DNA from: JAXGZG01 sp050952065
Lineage (GTDB): Bacteria; Bacillota; Sulfobacillia; Fermentithermobacillales; Fermentithermobacillaceae
Assembly: GCA_050952065.1 (NCBI GenBank)
Contig: JBMNKF010000007.1
Span: 1-64,000 of the forward strand
Direction: 5' to 3'
DNA length: 64,000 bases
Below are positions 25,869-34,703 of the stretch, piece by piece. The translations under genes were made by a program, and so were the position numbers. Numbering within the stretch: position 1 is the first letter of the stretch; every line of letters starts with the position of its first letter. A model generated the notes under the pieces. It worked only from the letters and a program-made list of their open reading frames with translations. It was not told where the DNA came from and made no database searches.

Positions 25869-26483
25869 GTGAAAAGGACTCTGCCGGCGATTATCGCCAC
25901 CACTGCTACAGTCATTGTCGTACTCACCACGTTTTTTGGAGTGGCGCCTGAGGTCGGCCAGGAGTTGGACAAGTGGTATGTTCTCAGCACCGCGGTAGTG
26001 TGCTGCAGCGGCCTCGTAAACTTGACCAACGTTCACGTACGCAACATCACGAAGGGCGCGAAGGACTGGGATCTTTCGGTCCTGCTCATTGTACTGACTT
26101 ACGGATTGCTCGTCCTCGGTGTGGTCACCAGCCCAACCAATGACATCTATGCTTGGATATTCGAAAGCACGGTGGTGCCCTTGGGCGCGACGTTCTATTC
26201 GATACTGGCGTTCTACATTGTGTCCGCTGCCTATCGTGCCTTTAGGGCGAGATCTTTGGACGCCACGGTCCTTCTGGGCGCTGCCATCCTCGTCCTTCTG
26301 GGCCGCGCTCCTTTGGGTGAGGCACTGTACCCGGGATTTGGCAATGCCACCAAGTGGATCATGGATATTCCTAACACTGCTGCTATGCGCGCAATTGGTT
26401 TCGGAGCAACGCTCGGGTCTCTGATTACTGCCGTCCGAGTGTTCTTGGGATTTGAGCGCGCTTACGCAAGCACCGGTGAATAG
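25869..26483 (+). CDS. Polytopic membrane protein of the DUF6754 operon
   Basis: 204 residues with about five to six hydrophobic segments (starting near 5, 40, 68, 98, 132 and 175). No family recognised. DWDLSVLLIVLTYGLLVLGV and GNATKWIMDIPNTAAMRAIGFG stand out as possibly conserved loops. The start GTG 25869 has GGAGTGAGG upstream. It probably forms a membrane complex with its neighbours (inference). Confidence 0.65.
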   Translation: MKRTLPAIIATTATVIVVLTTFFGVAPEVGQELDKWYVLSTAVVCCSGLVNLTNVHVRNITKGAKDWDLSVLLIVLTYGLLVLGVVTSPTNDIYAWIFESTVVPLGATFYSILAFYIVSAAYRAFRARSLDATVLLGAAILVLLGRAPLGEALYPGFGNATKWIMDIPNTAAMRAIGFGATLGSLITAVRVFLGFERAYASTGE

Positions 26484-26495
26484 GAGGTGCAGAAG

Positions 26496-27344
26496 ATGAA
26501 CATTTGGGAACGTCTTTCGAACCTAGACCGGAGAGTGTACTACGTCTTGCTTATAATGATCGTGGCTTGGCCCATCTTAAAGCCCTGGGGACTTCCCATC
26601 AGGACCGGGCGAGAATCACAGTCGTTCTACGACACTATCGAAGGACTGCCCCAAGGGGCTACTATCGCTTTGGCTATCGACTATAGAAGCGACTGCATTG
26701 TTGAACTGAACCCTCAGGTGGCCACCCTGTACAAGCACGCTTGGAGTAGTAAGAACGCCAAGATAATCATGTGGTCTATGGTAGATGAGGGTGCAAACGT
26801 AACTCAGGCTCTGGTAGAACCACTCTCTGACGAATTGGGAAAGACGTACGGAGTAGACTGGATAAACTTGGGTTACAAGCCGGGAGGCGACGTCACCCGA
26901 AAGAAGATGATCGACGACTTCTGGGAGGGGGCAGGCTACGCCGATATCGAGGGCCGTGGCTTGGAAAACTTCCCGATAATGGAGAACTTTGACTCCGTTA
27001 CTGACGCGGATCTTCTGGTTCACATCTCGGGTGTCGTTCCAGGCTCGTCTGAAACGTTCTTGAAGATCGTTTCTATTCCAACAGGTCTGCCCATGGCGGT
27101 AGGCACCACGGCCATTCAGGGAACTTCAGAGACTCCATACTTCGCTTCAGGTCAGTACAAGGGGTTTCTGGTAGGCCTTAGGGGTGCCGCCGAGTATGAG
27201 TTTTTGACCCAGCAGCCGGGTCCGGCCATTGTGGGAATGGACGCTCAGTCTGCTGCCCACTTCCTGGTCATCGGCCTGATCCTCCTCGGGAATGTCGGTT
27301 ACTTTGCTACTAAGAAGATGTCAAAAACGGAAGGCGGGAGGTGA
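26496..27344 (+). CDS. Membrane-anchored protein of the DUF6754 operon, function unknown
   Basis: 282 residues with one helix at the N-terminus (VYYVLLIMIVAWPILKPWG, about 14-32) and one at the C-terminus (HFLVIGLILLGNVGYFA, about 253-270). Between them lies a soluble domain of about 215 residues with alternating hydrophobic strands (ATIALAIDYRS, NAKIIMWSMVD, ADLLVHISGVVPG), suggesting an alpha/beta fold. ATG 26496 is used, 8 nt after AGGAGG, rather than GTG 26487 inside the ribosome site. No known family. Confidence 0.65.
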   Translation: MNIWERLSNLDRRVYYVLLIMIVAWPILKPWGLPIRTGRESQSFYDTIEGLPQGATIALAIDYRSDCIVELNPQVATLYKHAWSSKNAKIIMWSMVDEGANVTQALVEPLSDELGKTYGVDWINLGYKPGGDVTRKKMIDDFWEGAGYADIEGRGLENFPIMENFDSVTDADLLVHISGVVPGSSETFLKIVSIPTGLPMAVGTTAIQGTSETPYFASGQYKGFLVGLRGAAEYEFLTQQPGPAIVGMDAQSAAHFLVIGLILLGNVGYFATKKMSKTEGGR

Positions 27345-27348
27345 CGAG

Positions 27349-27948
27349 ATGAACGCTCAAACCTGGCTTGCTGCTTTCTTTACTATCTGCATCTACAGTA
27401 TGGTTCTTTACAAAGAGAACAAGCTTTTCCGAATCGCCGAGACGGTTCTGGTTTCGGTCACAGCGGCTAACGGAATTGTGATGAGTTTTCACAACTATAT
27501 CAAGCCTGCCATCGCTACGGACATCGTCAGGGACCACAAGTACTTTCAGTTGATTCCGATCTTCATAGGACTCTTGATGTATACTAGGTTCGTGAGGCCG
27601 ATCTCGTGGCTGGCTCGCATTCCAATGTCTTTCTGGATTGGCACAGGCGCCGGATACATCTTCACCAAGACTCCGGCTCTGTTCTTCAGCCAGATTGAGG
27701 CAACTTTCCTGTCGTTCGACAGCGTCAACAACATCGTTTTCATAGTTGGCGTCGTGACGGTTTTGTCGTACTTCTACTTTACCTTGAACTTGGAGAAGAA
27801 CGCAGTTCTCAAAGGGTCGAGCAGAGTGGGGCGCATGTTCATCTTAGTGGGTTTTGGCGCAGCCTTTGCCAATACGGTCATGTCGAGAATTTCCGTGCTA
27901 TTGGGTAGGCTTCAGTTCCTTCTGCAAGACTGGCTGAAGCTAGCCTAG
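27349..27948 (+). CDS. Second polytopic membrane protein of the DUF6754 operon
   Basis: 199 residues with about five hydrophobic segments: AAFFTICIYSMVLY, ETVLVSVTAANGIVM, YFQLIPIFIGLLMY, NIVFIVGVVTVLSYFYF and GRMFILVGFGAAFANTV. The start ATG 27349 follows GGGAGGTG, 4 nt after the previous stop. No family recognised. It ends the operon; a new promoter and leader follow. Confidence 0.65.
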   Translation: MNAQTWLAAFFTICIYSMVLYKENKLFRIAETVLVSVTAANGIVMSFHNYIKPAIATDIVRDHKYFQLIPIFIGLLMYTRFVRPISWLARIPMSFWIGTGAGYIFTKTPALFFSQIEATFLSFDSVNNIVFIVGVVTVLSYFYFTLNLEKNAVLKGSSRVGRMFILVGFGAAFANTVMSRISVLLGRLQFLLQDWLKLA

Positions 27949-28007
27949 GATTCTTGGTGGCGGGCTCACAAACCAGTAGGTAATTGGCGTCCGAGGCGGT
28001 TTCGGGG

Positions 28008-28035
28008 TGGACAAGTATCCATCCGGTGGTATAAT
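28008..28035 (+). promoter_or_regulatory. Promoter of the NSS transporter gene
   Basis: TGGACA at 28008-28013, a 16-nt spacer and TATAAT at 28030-28035, preceded by TG at -15/-14 (extended -10). Predicted start of transcription is near 28042, giving a leader of about 148 nt. Confidence 0.65.
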
Positions 28036-28077
28036 CATGTAAGATTTCAGCCGTCATCGGAACGTTCTCGGAATGTC

Positions 28078-28140
28078 AAGCCCGCGTGGCGAGTTCCCTG
28101 TTCCGTTAGGGGTGGGGACCCCCGCGCGGGCTTCGTTTTA
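28078..28140 (+). promoter_or_regulatory. Terminator-like leader hairpin before the NSS transporter
   Basis: AAGCCCGCG at 28078-28086 pairs with CGCGGGCTT at 28125-28133 and is followed by CGTTTTA. The 38-nt interior can fold further (TTCCC with GGGGA). It lies between the promoter and the gene, so it could act as an attenuator. I do not recognise a known riboswitch class. Confidence 0.5.
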
Positions 28141-28189
28141 CCGAGACCTCGCGAGTAGGCAGCCTACGGCGCAAAAGGAGGAAGGTCCT

Positions 28190-29533
28190 ATGGTTCGTGA
28201 TTCGTTTACGACTCGACTTGGAGTAATAGCAGCAACTCTCGGCTCGGCCGTTGGGCTGGGCAATATATGGAAATTCCCGTTCCTCACGGGAATGAACGGC
28301 GGGGCTGCTTTTATCTTGGTATACCTCCTGTCTACGTTGGTTGTGGGATTGCCGGTCATGATTACGGAGCTTGTGATGGGGCGTACTGCCAAGGCCGATG
28401 CTATAGGGACTCTTAGGAAGCTGGCGCCTAACAAGCCTTGGTGGCTCGTGGGCGCTTCGGGGGTTCTAGCAGCGTTCTTGATTATGGCCTTTTATACAGA
28501 AGTGGTCGGCTGGATCCTTGCGTACATTTTCAAGGCAGCGTCCGGAGCGATCTTGTCTACCGAACCTGCCGTTACCACGGCGGCTTTCGAGGCCCTGATT
28601 ACCGACCCCTTCAAGTCCTTGTACCTGCAGTGGATCGTCTTGGCAGTTGTGGGTGTCATTATCGCGGCGGGCGTCTCAAGGGGCATAGAGAGAACGACCA
28701 AGCGTCTAATGCCTTTGCTGTTCGCCATACTGGTTGTGGTGTGCATTCGGAGCCTGACTCTTCCCGGCGCCGGAGAAGGGCTACGGTTTCTTACGCGCCC
28801 TGACTTCTCTAAGCTGACGTGGCCGGCTGTACTGATCGCCATGGGTCTGTCATTCTTCAAACTGTCCGTGGGCATGGGTACCATGACAACGTATGGGAGC
28901 TATTTCGGGCCCGATCAAGACATACCAGGGACGGCCGTAAAAGTAATGCTGTCTGACGTTCTTATCTCCTTACTATGCGGGATTGCCATTTTCCCTGCGG
29001 TGTTTGCTTTCGGATTCCAACCCGATTCGGGTCCCGGCCTTCTATTTATCACCATCCCGACTGTGTTTAGTTCCATGCCGTTGGGGCAAGTCCTAATGCC
29101 GCTTTTCTTCATTCTGGCGGCCATCGCGGCCACAGGTGCCATGCTCTCGTTATACGAGGTTCCCGTCGCCTACCTCGAGGGCACCCGTGGATGGTCACGA
29201 AGAAGCGCATCGTTAGTCACCTTTGTCCTCTTAGCGCTGGTTGGGTCTACTGCAGCCTTGTCTAGCAGCGTGATGGCGGATGTCAAACTGTTTGGGATGA
29301 CCCCTTTTGACCTATTCGATTTCCTTACGTCCAATATCTTGCTGCCCGTGGGCGGGTTTTTCCTGACCGTGTTCTTGGGATGGGTTTGGGGATGGCCTCA
29401 GGTTGAGAACGGACTTTCCAACAACGGTTCGCTCAACAATGAAGGTTTGATCAAGGCGTTCGGCATAGTCGTTCGATTTGTTACCCCGGTGCTTGTCCTC
29501 CTAGTTCTCTTGAACGGCCTGGGCGTTGTGTAA
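28190..29533 (+). CDS. Sodium-dependent NSS family amino acid transporter
   Basis: 447 residues with about 11-12 hydrophobic segments. The N-terminal signature LGSAVGLGNIWKFPFLTG forms the sodium and substrate site in TM1, as in LeuT and MhsT. GMGTMTTYGSYF in the TM6-7 region is also typical. Substrates of bacterial members are hydrophobic or neutral amino acids; the exact one is unknown, and proline is possible given the adjacent locus. ATG 28190 follows AAAAGGAGG; the frame extends upstream, but that part is leader. Confidence 0.9.
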   Translation: MVRDSFTTRLGVIAATLGSAVGLGNIWKFPFLTGMNGGAAFILVYLLSTLVVGLPVMITELVMGRTAKADAIGTLRKLAPNKPWWLVGASGVLAAFLIMAFYTEVVGWILAYIFKAASGAILSTEPAVTTAAFEALITDPFKSLYLQWIVLAVVGVIIAAGVSRGIERTTKRLMPLLFAILVVVCIRSLTLPGAGEGLRFLTRPDFSKLTWPAVLIAMGLSFFKLSVGMGTMTTYGSYFGPDQDIPGTAVKVMLSDVLISLLCGIAIFPAVFAFGFQPDSGPGLLFITIPTVFSSMPLGQVLMPLFFILAAIAATGAMLSLYEVPVAYLEGTRGWSRRSASLVTFVLLALVGSTAALSSSVMADVKLFGMTPFDLFDFLTSNILLPVGGFFLTVFLGWVWGWPQVENGLSNNGSLNNEGLIKAFGIVVRFVTPVLVLLVLLNGLGVV

Positions 29534-29545
29534 GATTGCCAGTGT

Positions 29546-29597
29546 GGGGTCCGGCTCGACGGCTCGTGAGGGTCAGAAAGCCGGATCCGTCTTTTCT
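29546..29597 (+). terminator. Terminator after the NSS transporter
   Basis: GGTCCGGCT at 29548-29556 pairs with AGCCGGATCC at 29579-29588 with one mismatch or bulge, followed by GTCTTTTC. Confidence 0.65.
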
Positions 29598-29674
29598 GGG
29601 GATCACGATGTCCATGCGAAGTATGGTTCACGGCCCACGTATGGAGGACATTGTCAGGTCTTCAACGAATAGAA

Positions 29675-29704
29675 TGTCACTGAGCGCAAGACATGTGCTA
29701 TAAT
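29675..29704 (+). promoter_or_regulatory. Promoter of the CNNM pair
   Basis: TATAAT at 29699-29704 with TG one base upstream (extended -10). The -35 is poor (TGTCAC at 29675-29680). Confidence 0.5.
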
Positions 29705-29741
29705 TTATTGGGTCCTGAGGTTTTATGGAAGGTGATGGTGA

Positions 29742-31019
29742 GTGGACGACCCTGGCGGTAGTACCTACTTCTTGGGTATCATCTGTCTAACTCTATCGGC
29801 CATATTCTCATGTTCAGAGAGCGTCCTGCTGTCCTCTGACTATATCAGGCTGAAAAGCGCATATGCCGGTCATAAGAGCTTGCAGCGTGTCTTGGGGCTT
29901 AAGGATAGCCCACAGACCGTTGTGTCCGGCCTCCTCTTGGGAAACACCCTGGTGAACATCGTATTTGCCTCCACGGTATCGAGCATCATTGTGGCTTCTC
30001 TGCACGTCTCCAGGGATCTCGTGGACCTGGTAGCCACCCTTGTCGGTACTGTTCTCCTTATCCTGTTTGGGGAGATCACGCCCAAACTCATTGGCACCGC
30101 CAACCCCGAATCCATCCTCATGCGGGTTTCGGCATGGCTTCGGGGACTAGACATTGTTATGAAGCCCGTATCTGGTCCGCTGGGTAAACTGAGTTCATTT
30201 TTTTCATCTCTTCTTCCCAAAGTTGAGCCCATGACAGAAGAACTCAATGAGGCCAGGCTGTTGGCGGCAGTGGATTTCGGGGAGACTTCCGGGGCTATAC
30301 GAAATGACGAGAAAGAGATGATACACGGCGTCATTGACAGCCATGAACTTGACGTTACCGACGTTATGGTACCGCGACCCGATATGGTGGCTATGCAAGA
30401 GGACAGAAGTGTGGCAGAAGGTTTGAACCTCATGCTCAGATACGGTTTCTCTCGTATCCCGGTATTTCAGGATACCCGAGACAACATAACCGGCATTGTC
30501 AACATCAAAGATCTGATGGGATTGGTGGGCACTCCCGACTTTTCAGAGAAACCGTTGAAGGCGTTCGCTATGCCTCCTTACTTCGTGCCTGAGACCAAAA
30601 ACGTGCGAAAACTGCTTCACGAGATGCAGTCGGAAGGCATTCACATGAGCATTGTCGTTGACGAGTACAATGGGGTCTCTGGGCTAGTTACACTAGAGGA
30701 CTTGGTAGAGGAGATAGTGGGCGAAATCCGCGACGAGTATGATTCTCGTGAGACAGGGCCTGTTAGGGTTGATGGTGGGTGGGAGGTGCCTGGCCAAATG
30801 AGCCTGGCAGACTTGGAGAGCAGCACAGGGATTGCCATAGACATGGAGGACTGCGGATCTGTTGCAGGTGTGGTCATGTGGAGCCTGGATAGGGTACCTG
30901 TTCCAGGCGACGTGGTGTACCTTGATGATCCCGGCATTCGTTTGGAGGTCAAAGACGCCAAGGGCCCTCGGGTCCGGAAGGTCTTAATTCTCGTAGAAAA
31001 GGGAGAGAATCAGCAGTAG
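29742..31019 (+). CDS. CNNM/CorC-type transporter with CBS pair (first of two)
   Basis: 425 residues. The N-terminal DUF21 membrane domain (about 1-150; SAIFSCSESVLLSSD, LLLGNTLVNIVFAS, LFGEITPKLIG) is followed by a CBS pair (VMVPRPDMVAMQED to LVTLEDLVEEIVGEI, about 205-330) and the CorC_HlyC domain (RVDGGWEVPGQMSLADLE onward). Family members export or exchange Mg2+ or related divalent ions. GTG 29742 follows GGAAGGTGAT. The next gene starts on the base after its stop. Confidence 0.87.
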   Translation: MDDPGGSTYFLGIICLTLSAIFSCSESVLLSSDYIRLKSAYAGHKSLQRVLGLKDSPQTVVSGLLLGNTLVNIVFASTVSSIIVASLHVSRDLVDLVATLVGTVLLILFGEITPKLIGTANPESILMRVSAWLRGLDIVMKPVSGPLGKLSSFFSSLLPKVEPMTEELNEARLLAAVDFGETSGAIRNDEKEMIHGVIDSHELDVTDVMVPRPDMVAMQEDRSVAEGLNLMLRYGFSRIPVFQDTRDNITGIVNIKDLMGLVGTPDFSEKPLKAFAMPPYFVPETKNVRKLLHEMQSEGIHMSIVVDEYNGVSGLVTLEDLVEEIVGEIRDEYDSRETGPVRVDGGWEVPGQMSLADLESSTGIAIDMEDCGSVAGVVMWSLDRVPVPGDVVYLDDPGIRLEVKDAKGPRVRKVLILVEKGENQQ

Positions 31020-32306
31020 ATGGATACGGACATACCGTTATTAGCGGTTGGAGTTCGAGCTGTCATCTTCATCTTTTCGTTTCTTGCAATAGGTTTCTTT
31101 GCAGGTTCTGAGACCGCGTTCTTGGGGATGGATCTTTGGGCGATTGACGGCCTTGCATCCCTGGATAACCGACGGGCGAAGACTCTGAAGTCTCTGTTAG
31201 AGTCCAGAGAGACGACCATTTCGGCCGTTCTGGTCGGAACTAACATTTTCACAGTGTTGGCTTCGGTCATGGGAGTGTCCATGGCCCGTCTCTTGGGGCT
31301 TGGAGGCTCAGCGGTCATGGTGTTGATTCCATTGTCTATCACGGTTTTGGTGTTCTTGTTCTCCGAACTGGTGCCAAAAAGCTACGCTTCCCAAATGCCA
31401 ACTGAGAAGGCTCTGGCCGTGTCTTACATCCTGGCCTTTGCTGTCCGCTTGCTGAAGCCTTTGGCTCAGGTATTCGCAGGTTTGCCCACTCTGTTCACAA
31501 AGTCGATTGCTCCCAAAGTCGACGTAATTCCTTCGGTTGCTGACGGCGCAGTGAGGGCGGCTGTGGACTTGGCGGGTGGTAGCAGCGATTCATCCGAAGA
31601 TGACAGTCACGTCATATATGGCGTTTTGGATTCGTCGGATACTCGCTTGGGCGAGATCATGGTGCCTTTGTCTAAGGCGATAACGTTCGTCCCTAGCACC
31701 ACTCTGGAAGAAGCGCTTGATGGATTCCGGAGACACCGTTTTAGCAGGGTTCCGGTCTTGGATGAAAAAACCGGTCAAGTGCCCGGAGTAGTCTACATGA
31801 AAGATGTAGTGAGGGAGATCATCCAAGCCGAAAACTTGGGGGATTCGGGGGTAGCTGCAACGAGCACGGTGCCCGGCGCACATATGGACATTGCCGGCGG
31901 TTCGGCCTTGGACCCGGTTGCTGCCGTCGCTGTGACCACGCTTGAAAAGCAGATGGGCGTGGTTGATGGCTCGCCTGAGGTAATAGCCGCGAGAAGCACC
32001 AAGACAGGCTCAGGTGCCGACTCTCGGGCTTCGGTAATGAAGGTGGCTCGCAAGCCTTTCTTTGCCGACATAGGCCAGAATGTCCTGGATCTACTGGCTA
32101 AGATGCGCAAGAATCGGGTTCACTTCGCAGTGGTGGTTCAACGTGGTAAGCCTGTGGGCATTGTGACCATTGAGGATCTCATCGAAGAGATTTTGGGGGA
32201 CATTCCAGAGGATTCTGTGGCCAGTGTAAGACAGTATGCGGGCTTTGGGCCCGAGGACGATCTTTCGACTGACATGGCTCTCGGCTGTGGAGACGTGGGT
32301 GATTGA
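31020..32306 (+). CDS. CNNM/DUF21-CBS protein (second of two)
   Basis: 428 residues. The DUF21 domain is clear (FFAGSETAFLGMD, VGTNIFTVLAS, FLFSELVPKSYA). The CBS region starts with GEIMVPLSKAITFVPSTTLEEA and ends with GIVTIEDLIEEILGDI, but about 80 residues of low-complexity sequence (GDSGVAATSTVPGAHM onward) separate the two CBS halves. The C-terminal CorC_HlyC domain is missing; the protein stops soon after the second CBS. It has no gap to the first gene, so the two may form a heteromer. Confidence 0.83.
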   Translation: MDTDIPLLAVGVRAVIFIFSFLAIGFFAGSETAFLGMDLWAIDGLASLDNRRAKTLKSLLESRETTISAVLVGTNIFTVLASVMGVSMARLLGLGGSAVMVLIPLSITVLVFLFSELVPKSYASQMPTEKALAVSYILAFAVRLLKPLAQVFAGLPTLFTKSIAPKVDVIPSVADGAVRAAVDLAGGSSDSSEDDSHVIYGVLDSSDTRLGEIMVPLSKAITFVPSTTLEEALDGFRRHRFSRVPVLDEKTGQVPGVVYMKDVVREIIQAENLGDSGVAATSTVPGAHMDIAGGSALDPVAAVAVTTLEKQMGVVDGSPEVIAARSTKTGSGADSRASVMKVARKPFFADIGQNVLDLLAKMRKNRVHFAVVVQRGKPVGIVTIEDLIEEILGDIPEDSVASVRQYAGFGPEDDLSTDMALGCGDVGD

Positions 32307-32310
32307 TACG

Positions 32311-33315
32311 ATGAAGAAGTACGACACTGGCGAAATGACGAAGGTTTTTGAGGATGATCTCCTGTGTCTCCATAGAATAACGTTGCCTCCCCCCATGCGG
32401 GGATACAGAGACTTCCTGACTCCATGGTTACTACAGGCCGAAGGAAGGACTTTCGTGGTGGACGTCGGTCCAAGGAGTACTTTGCCGTTTCTGGTATCGT
32501 GCCTCAAAGGCCTTGGAGTTGACAGTGTGGACTACGTTCTCTTGACGCACGTGCACTTAGATCACGCAGGCGGGATTGCCGACTTTCTTTCAGAGTATCC
32601 TGAGACCAGGATTGTGGCTCACCCCAAGGGGCAGCCCCACTTGGTGGACCCTTCCAGGCTTCTTGAGGGCAGCCTAGAGACCCTTGGAGAAAATGTGGTC
32701 CGAGCCTATGGCGGAATCTCGTCCATCCCTGACACCAGCGTTTTGAAGGCGCCTTGGGATATTGACAGTCTCTGCGCTATTGGCTCCCCCGGCCACGCAT
32801 CTCATCACCAGTCCTATCTGTGCTTCTCCGGCGGGAAGAGGATCCTGTTTGTGGGGGAAGCTGCAGGAGTGTATTATCCTCCGGAGTATTTTCTGGAGAT
32901 GTCCACCGATAGCCACAAGGTCGCAGGAAACCATGGGGATTTCTACCTACGACCTGCGACACCTCCCAGGTTCTTCTGGGAGGCAACCATGGGGTCAATT
33001 CAGAAGGCGCGAGAAGCTGCGCCAGAACTTGTGTGCTACGGTCACTACGGATATTCGTGGGAGCCTATGGCGCTCATGGAGCTTGCCCAAGAACAGATGG
33101 TTACTTGGCGTGCGGTCTTGTCTGAAGTGGTGAAGGAAGGGTTGGGGCCGGAAGTTGGGGTCCACCGCCTCCTGAAGGAGGATCCGCTCTTAGCTTTGTT
33201 CGGCCGATTTCCTGACGATATCCGGGAGAGAGAATCGTACTTTCTTAGGAACAGTGTCCTTGGTTTTATGGGATACCTTGCTTCCGGCCAGACTCGCAAA
33301 GAGGAACCGGTCTAG
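32311..33315 (+). CDS. MBL-fold metallo-hydrolase
   Basis: 334 residues. The zinc motif THVHLDHAGG lies near residue 78-87, later ligands are in GSPGHASHHQ and FVGEAAG, and a distal YGHYGY is present. It resembles glyoxalase-II-like or lactonase-like hydrolases; the substrate is unknown. The C-terminal third is helical. ATG 32311 lies 4 nt after the preceding stop, and GGGTGA gives the ribosome site. Probably part of the CNNM transcript. Confidence 0.8.
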   Translation: MKKYDTGEMTKVFEDDLLCLHRITLPPPMRGYRDFLTPWLLQAEGRTFVVDVGPRSTLPFLVSCLKGLGVDSVDYVLLTHVHLDHAGGIADFLSEYPETRIVAHPKGQPHLVDPSRLLEGSLETLGENVVRAYGGISSIPDTSVLKAPWDIDSLCAIGSPGHASHHQSYLCFSGGKRILFVGEAAGVYYPPEYFLEMSTDSHKVAGNHGDFYLRPATPPRFFWEATMGSIQKAREAAPELVCYGHYGYSWEPMALMELAQEQMVTWRAVLSEVVKEGLGPEVGVHRLLKEDPLLALFGRFPDDIRERESYFLRNSVLGFMGYLASGQTRKEEPV

Positions 33316-33402
33316 AATCACAAGGTATTCGCCTTTTCCGGGCAATTCTGTCTGAACGTCAGGCTTCTTTAGTGACACATCGACGATATGCCGTAGGCTT
33401 CA

Positions 33403-34359
33403 CTACATGACCACTTGTCCCGGAGTTTTTGGAAACGCCCTCACGAGCCCGATATCGTTGACTCCCGCCAGGTAGCGCACCAGTCGCTCTATTCCGATAC
33501 CAAATCCACTGGTGGGTCGAAGGTCAGGTCCCGCCATGCTCAGAAACTCCTCAAAACCTTCCGGCTCGAGACCTCTCTCCAGCACCTTTCGCCTTATGGT
33601 CTCGGCTTCATACTCGCGTTCGCCGCCAGATATGGCTTCTCCAAAACCTTCCGGGTACACCAAGTCCATGCTATAAACCTCTTGGGAGTTGGGACTCTCG
33701 CGGTAGTAGAATCCTCTGCATGTCTTGGGGTAGTCGGTTATCCAGAAGAACCCGCCGACCTCTTGGGAAACCTTAGATTCGACAGCTTGGGGTAGTTCCT
33801 CGCCGTAGCGGACAGAAAGGCCCATTTCCTTAGCTTTGGCAAGCAGACTGCCATAGTCGTATCGCTTGAACGGAGCCTTTGGAACCTTCAAAGTTCGCCC
33901 GAGGGCAGACAGCAATGACCCGCATCTGGCTATCACTTCCTCGTGTAGGTGTATAAGCATGTTTTCGGCTAGGTTCATGCTGTGTTCGTACGTGCAGTCT
34001 GCCTCTTCTAGGTCCAACTGGCAGAATTCAACCAGGTGTCTTCCGCTGCGTGCGTTGTCTTTAGGTTCCAATCGAACGTTAGGGGAAAACGAGTATATTT
34101 TGTCGAATGCGCTGGCCAGAATCTGTTTATGGAATACCATGGAGCTGGTGAGGTAAGCCTTTTGGCTGTAAAGCGAGACAGTGACTCGTTCGGCTCCCCG
34201 CAGGCCCGGATCTGTGACTGTAGAGATGATTGGAGGAAGGAATTCAACAAATCCTCGCTTGTTCAAGTACTCTCGAAGGATAGTCATAACCTCTTGGCTG
34301 AGGCGGAAAGCCGATTGTGCTCTTTTTGACCGAAGGTAGGATAGGTAATGTTGTGCCAT
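33403..34359 (-). CDS. AsnRS-like asparagine synthetase (archaeal AS-AR type), T-box controlled
   Basis: 318 residues: the class II synthetase core without the anticodon-binding OB domain. FLPPIISTVTDP, LTSSMVFHKQI, IYSFSPNVRLEP, GRHLVEFCQLDLE, GFFWITDYPK, EAISGGERE and GFGIGIERLVRYLAG match the Pyrococcus asparagine synthetase derived from AsnRS segment for segment. It should make asparagine from aspartate, ammonia and ATP. ATG 34359 follows AGGGGG. The upstream T-box reads an Asn codon, which agrees. It is not E. coli-type AsnA and cannot bind an anticodon. Confidence 0.8.
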   Translation of the reverse strand: MAQHYLSYLRSKRAQSAFRLSQEVMTILREYLNKRGFVEFLPPIISTVTDPGLRGAERVTVSLYSQKAYLTSSMVFHKQILASAFDKIYSFSPNVRLEPKDNARSGRHLVEFCQLDLEEADCTYEHSMNLAENMLIHLHEEVIARCGSLLSALGRTLKVPKAPFKRYDYGSLLAKAKEMGLSVRYGEELPQAVESKVSQEVGGFFWITDYPKTCRGFYYRESPNSQEVYSMDLVYPEGFGEAISGGEREYEAETIRRKVLERGLEPEGFEEFLSMAGPDLRPTSGFGIGIERLVRYLAGVNDIGLVRAFPKTPGQVVM

Positions 34360-34373
34360 TCAAAAGACCCCCT

Positions 34374-34700
34374 AAAAACAAGATACCCTCGCCCGTAAGG
34401 GGCGAGGGTTGATTCGCGGTGCCACCCTATTCGGCTACACTCTTACTCATGTCCATAGTAGCCATCTTTGCTAAGCACGGGGATACAAAATCCCGATGCC
34501 TACCTGCCTATAACGGTGCAGTTCCGGCCACGTCTACTTGCCAAACCTGACAGCCACTTTGTGCCGCCAAGGAGGTTTCGGGTGGAACTCAGGGGTGTTA
34601 TTGGCCTTGGGGCATCAGATCGGGATCGCACCGTCCCCGACTCTCTTTGCTGTGTTTCCCAGGTTACTGGTCCCCATCCTCGATTTCCTCTATTGTTTTC
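34374..34700 (-). promoter_or_regulatory. T-box leader, predicted tRNA-Asn responsive
   Basis: On the minus strand the conserved T-box AGGGTGGCACCGCG lies at 34428-34415. It is followed by the terminator stem ACCCTCGCC (34409-34401) with GGCGAGGGT (about 34393-34385) and a TTGTTTTT run. Upstream, Stem I features are visible: AGTAAC, AAGAGAG and GGTGCGA. On the 3' side of Stem I, AAC at 34599-34597 sits just before ACCCCTGAG, the usual place of the specifier; AAC is an Asn codon. Confidence 0.88.
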
Positions 34701-34703
34701 ATA

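Noticed and set aside
33403..34359. Genuine asparaginyl- or aspartyl-tRNA synthetase
   Set aside because: The N-terminal anticodon-binding domain is missing; the protein begins directly with the catalytic core.
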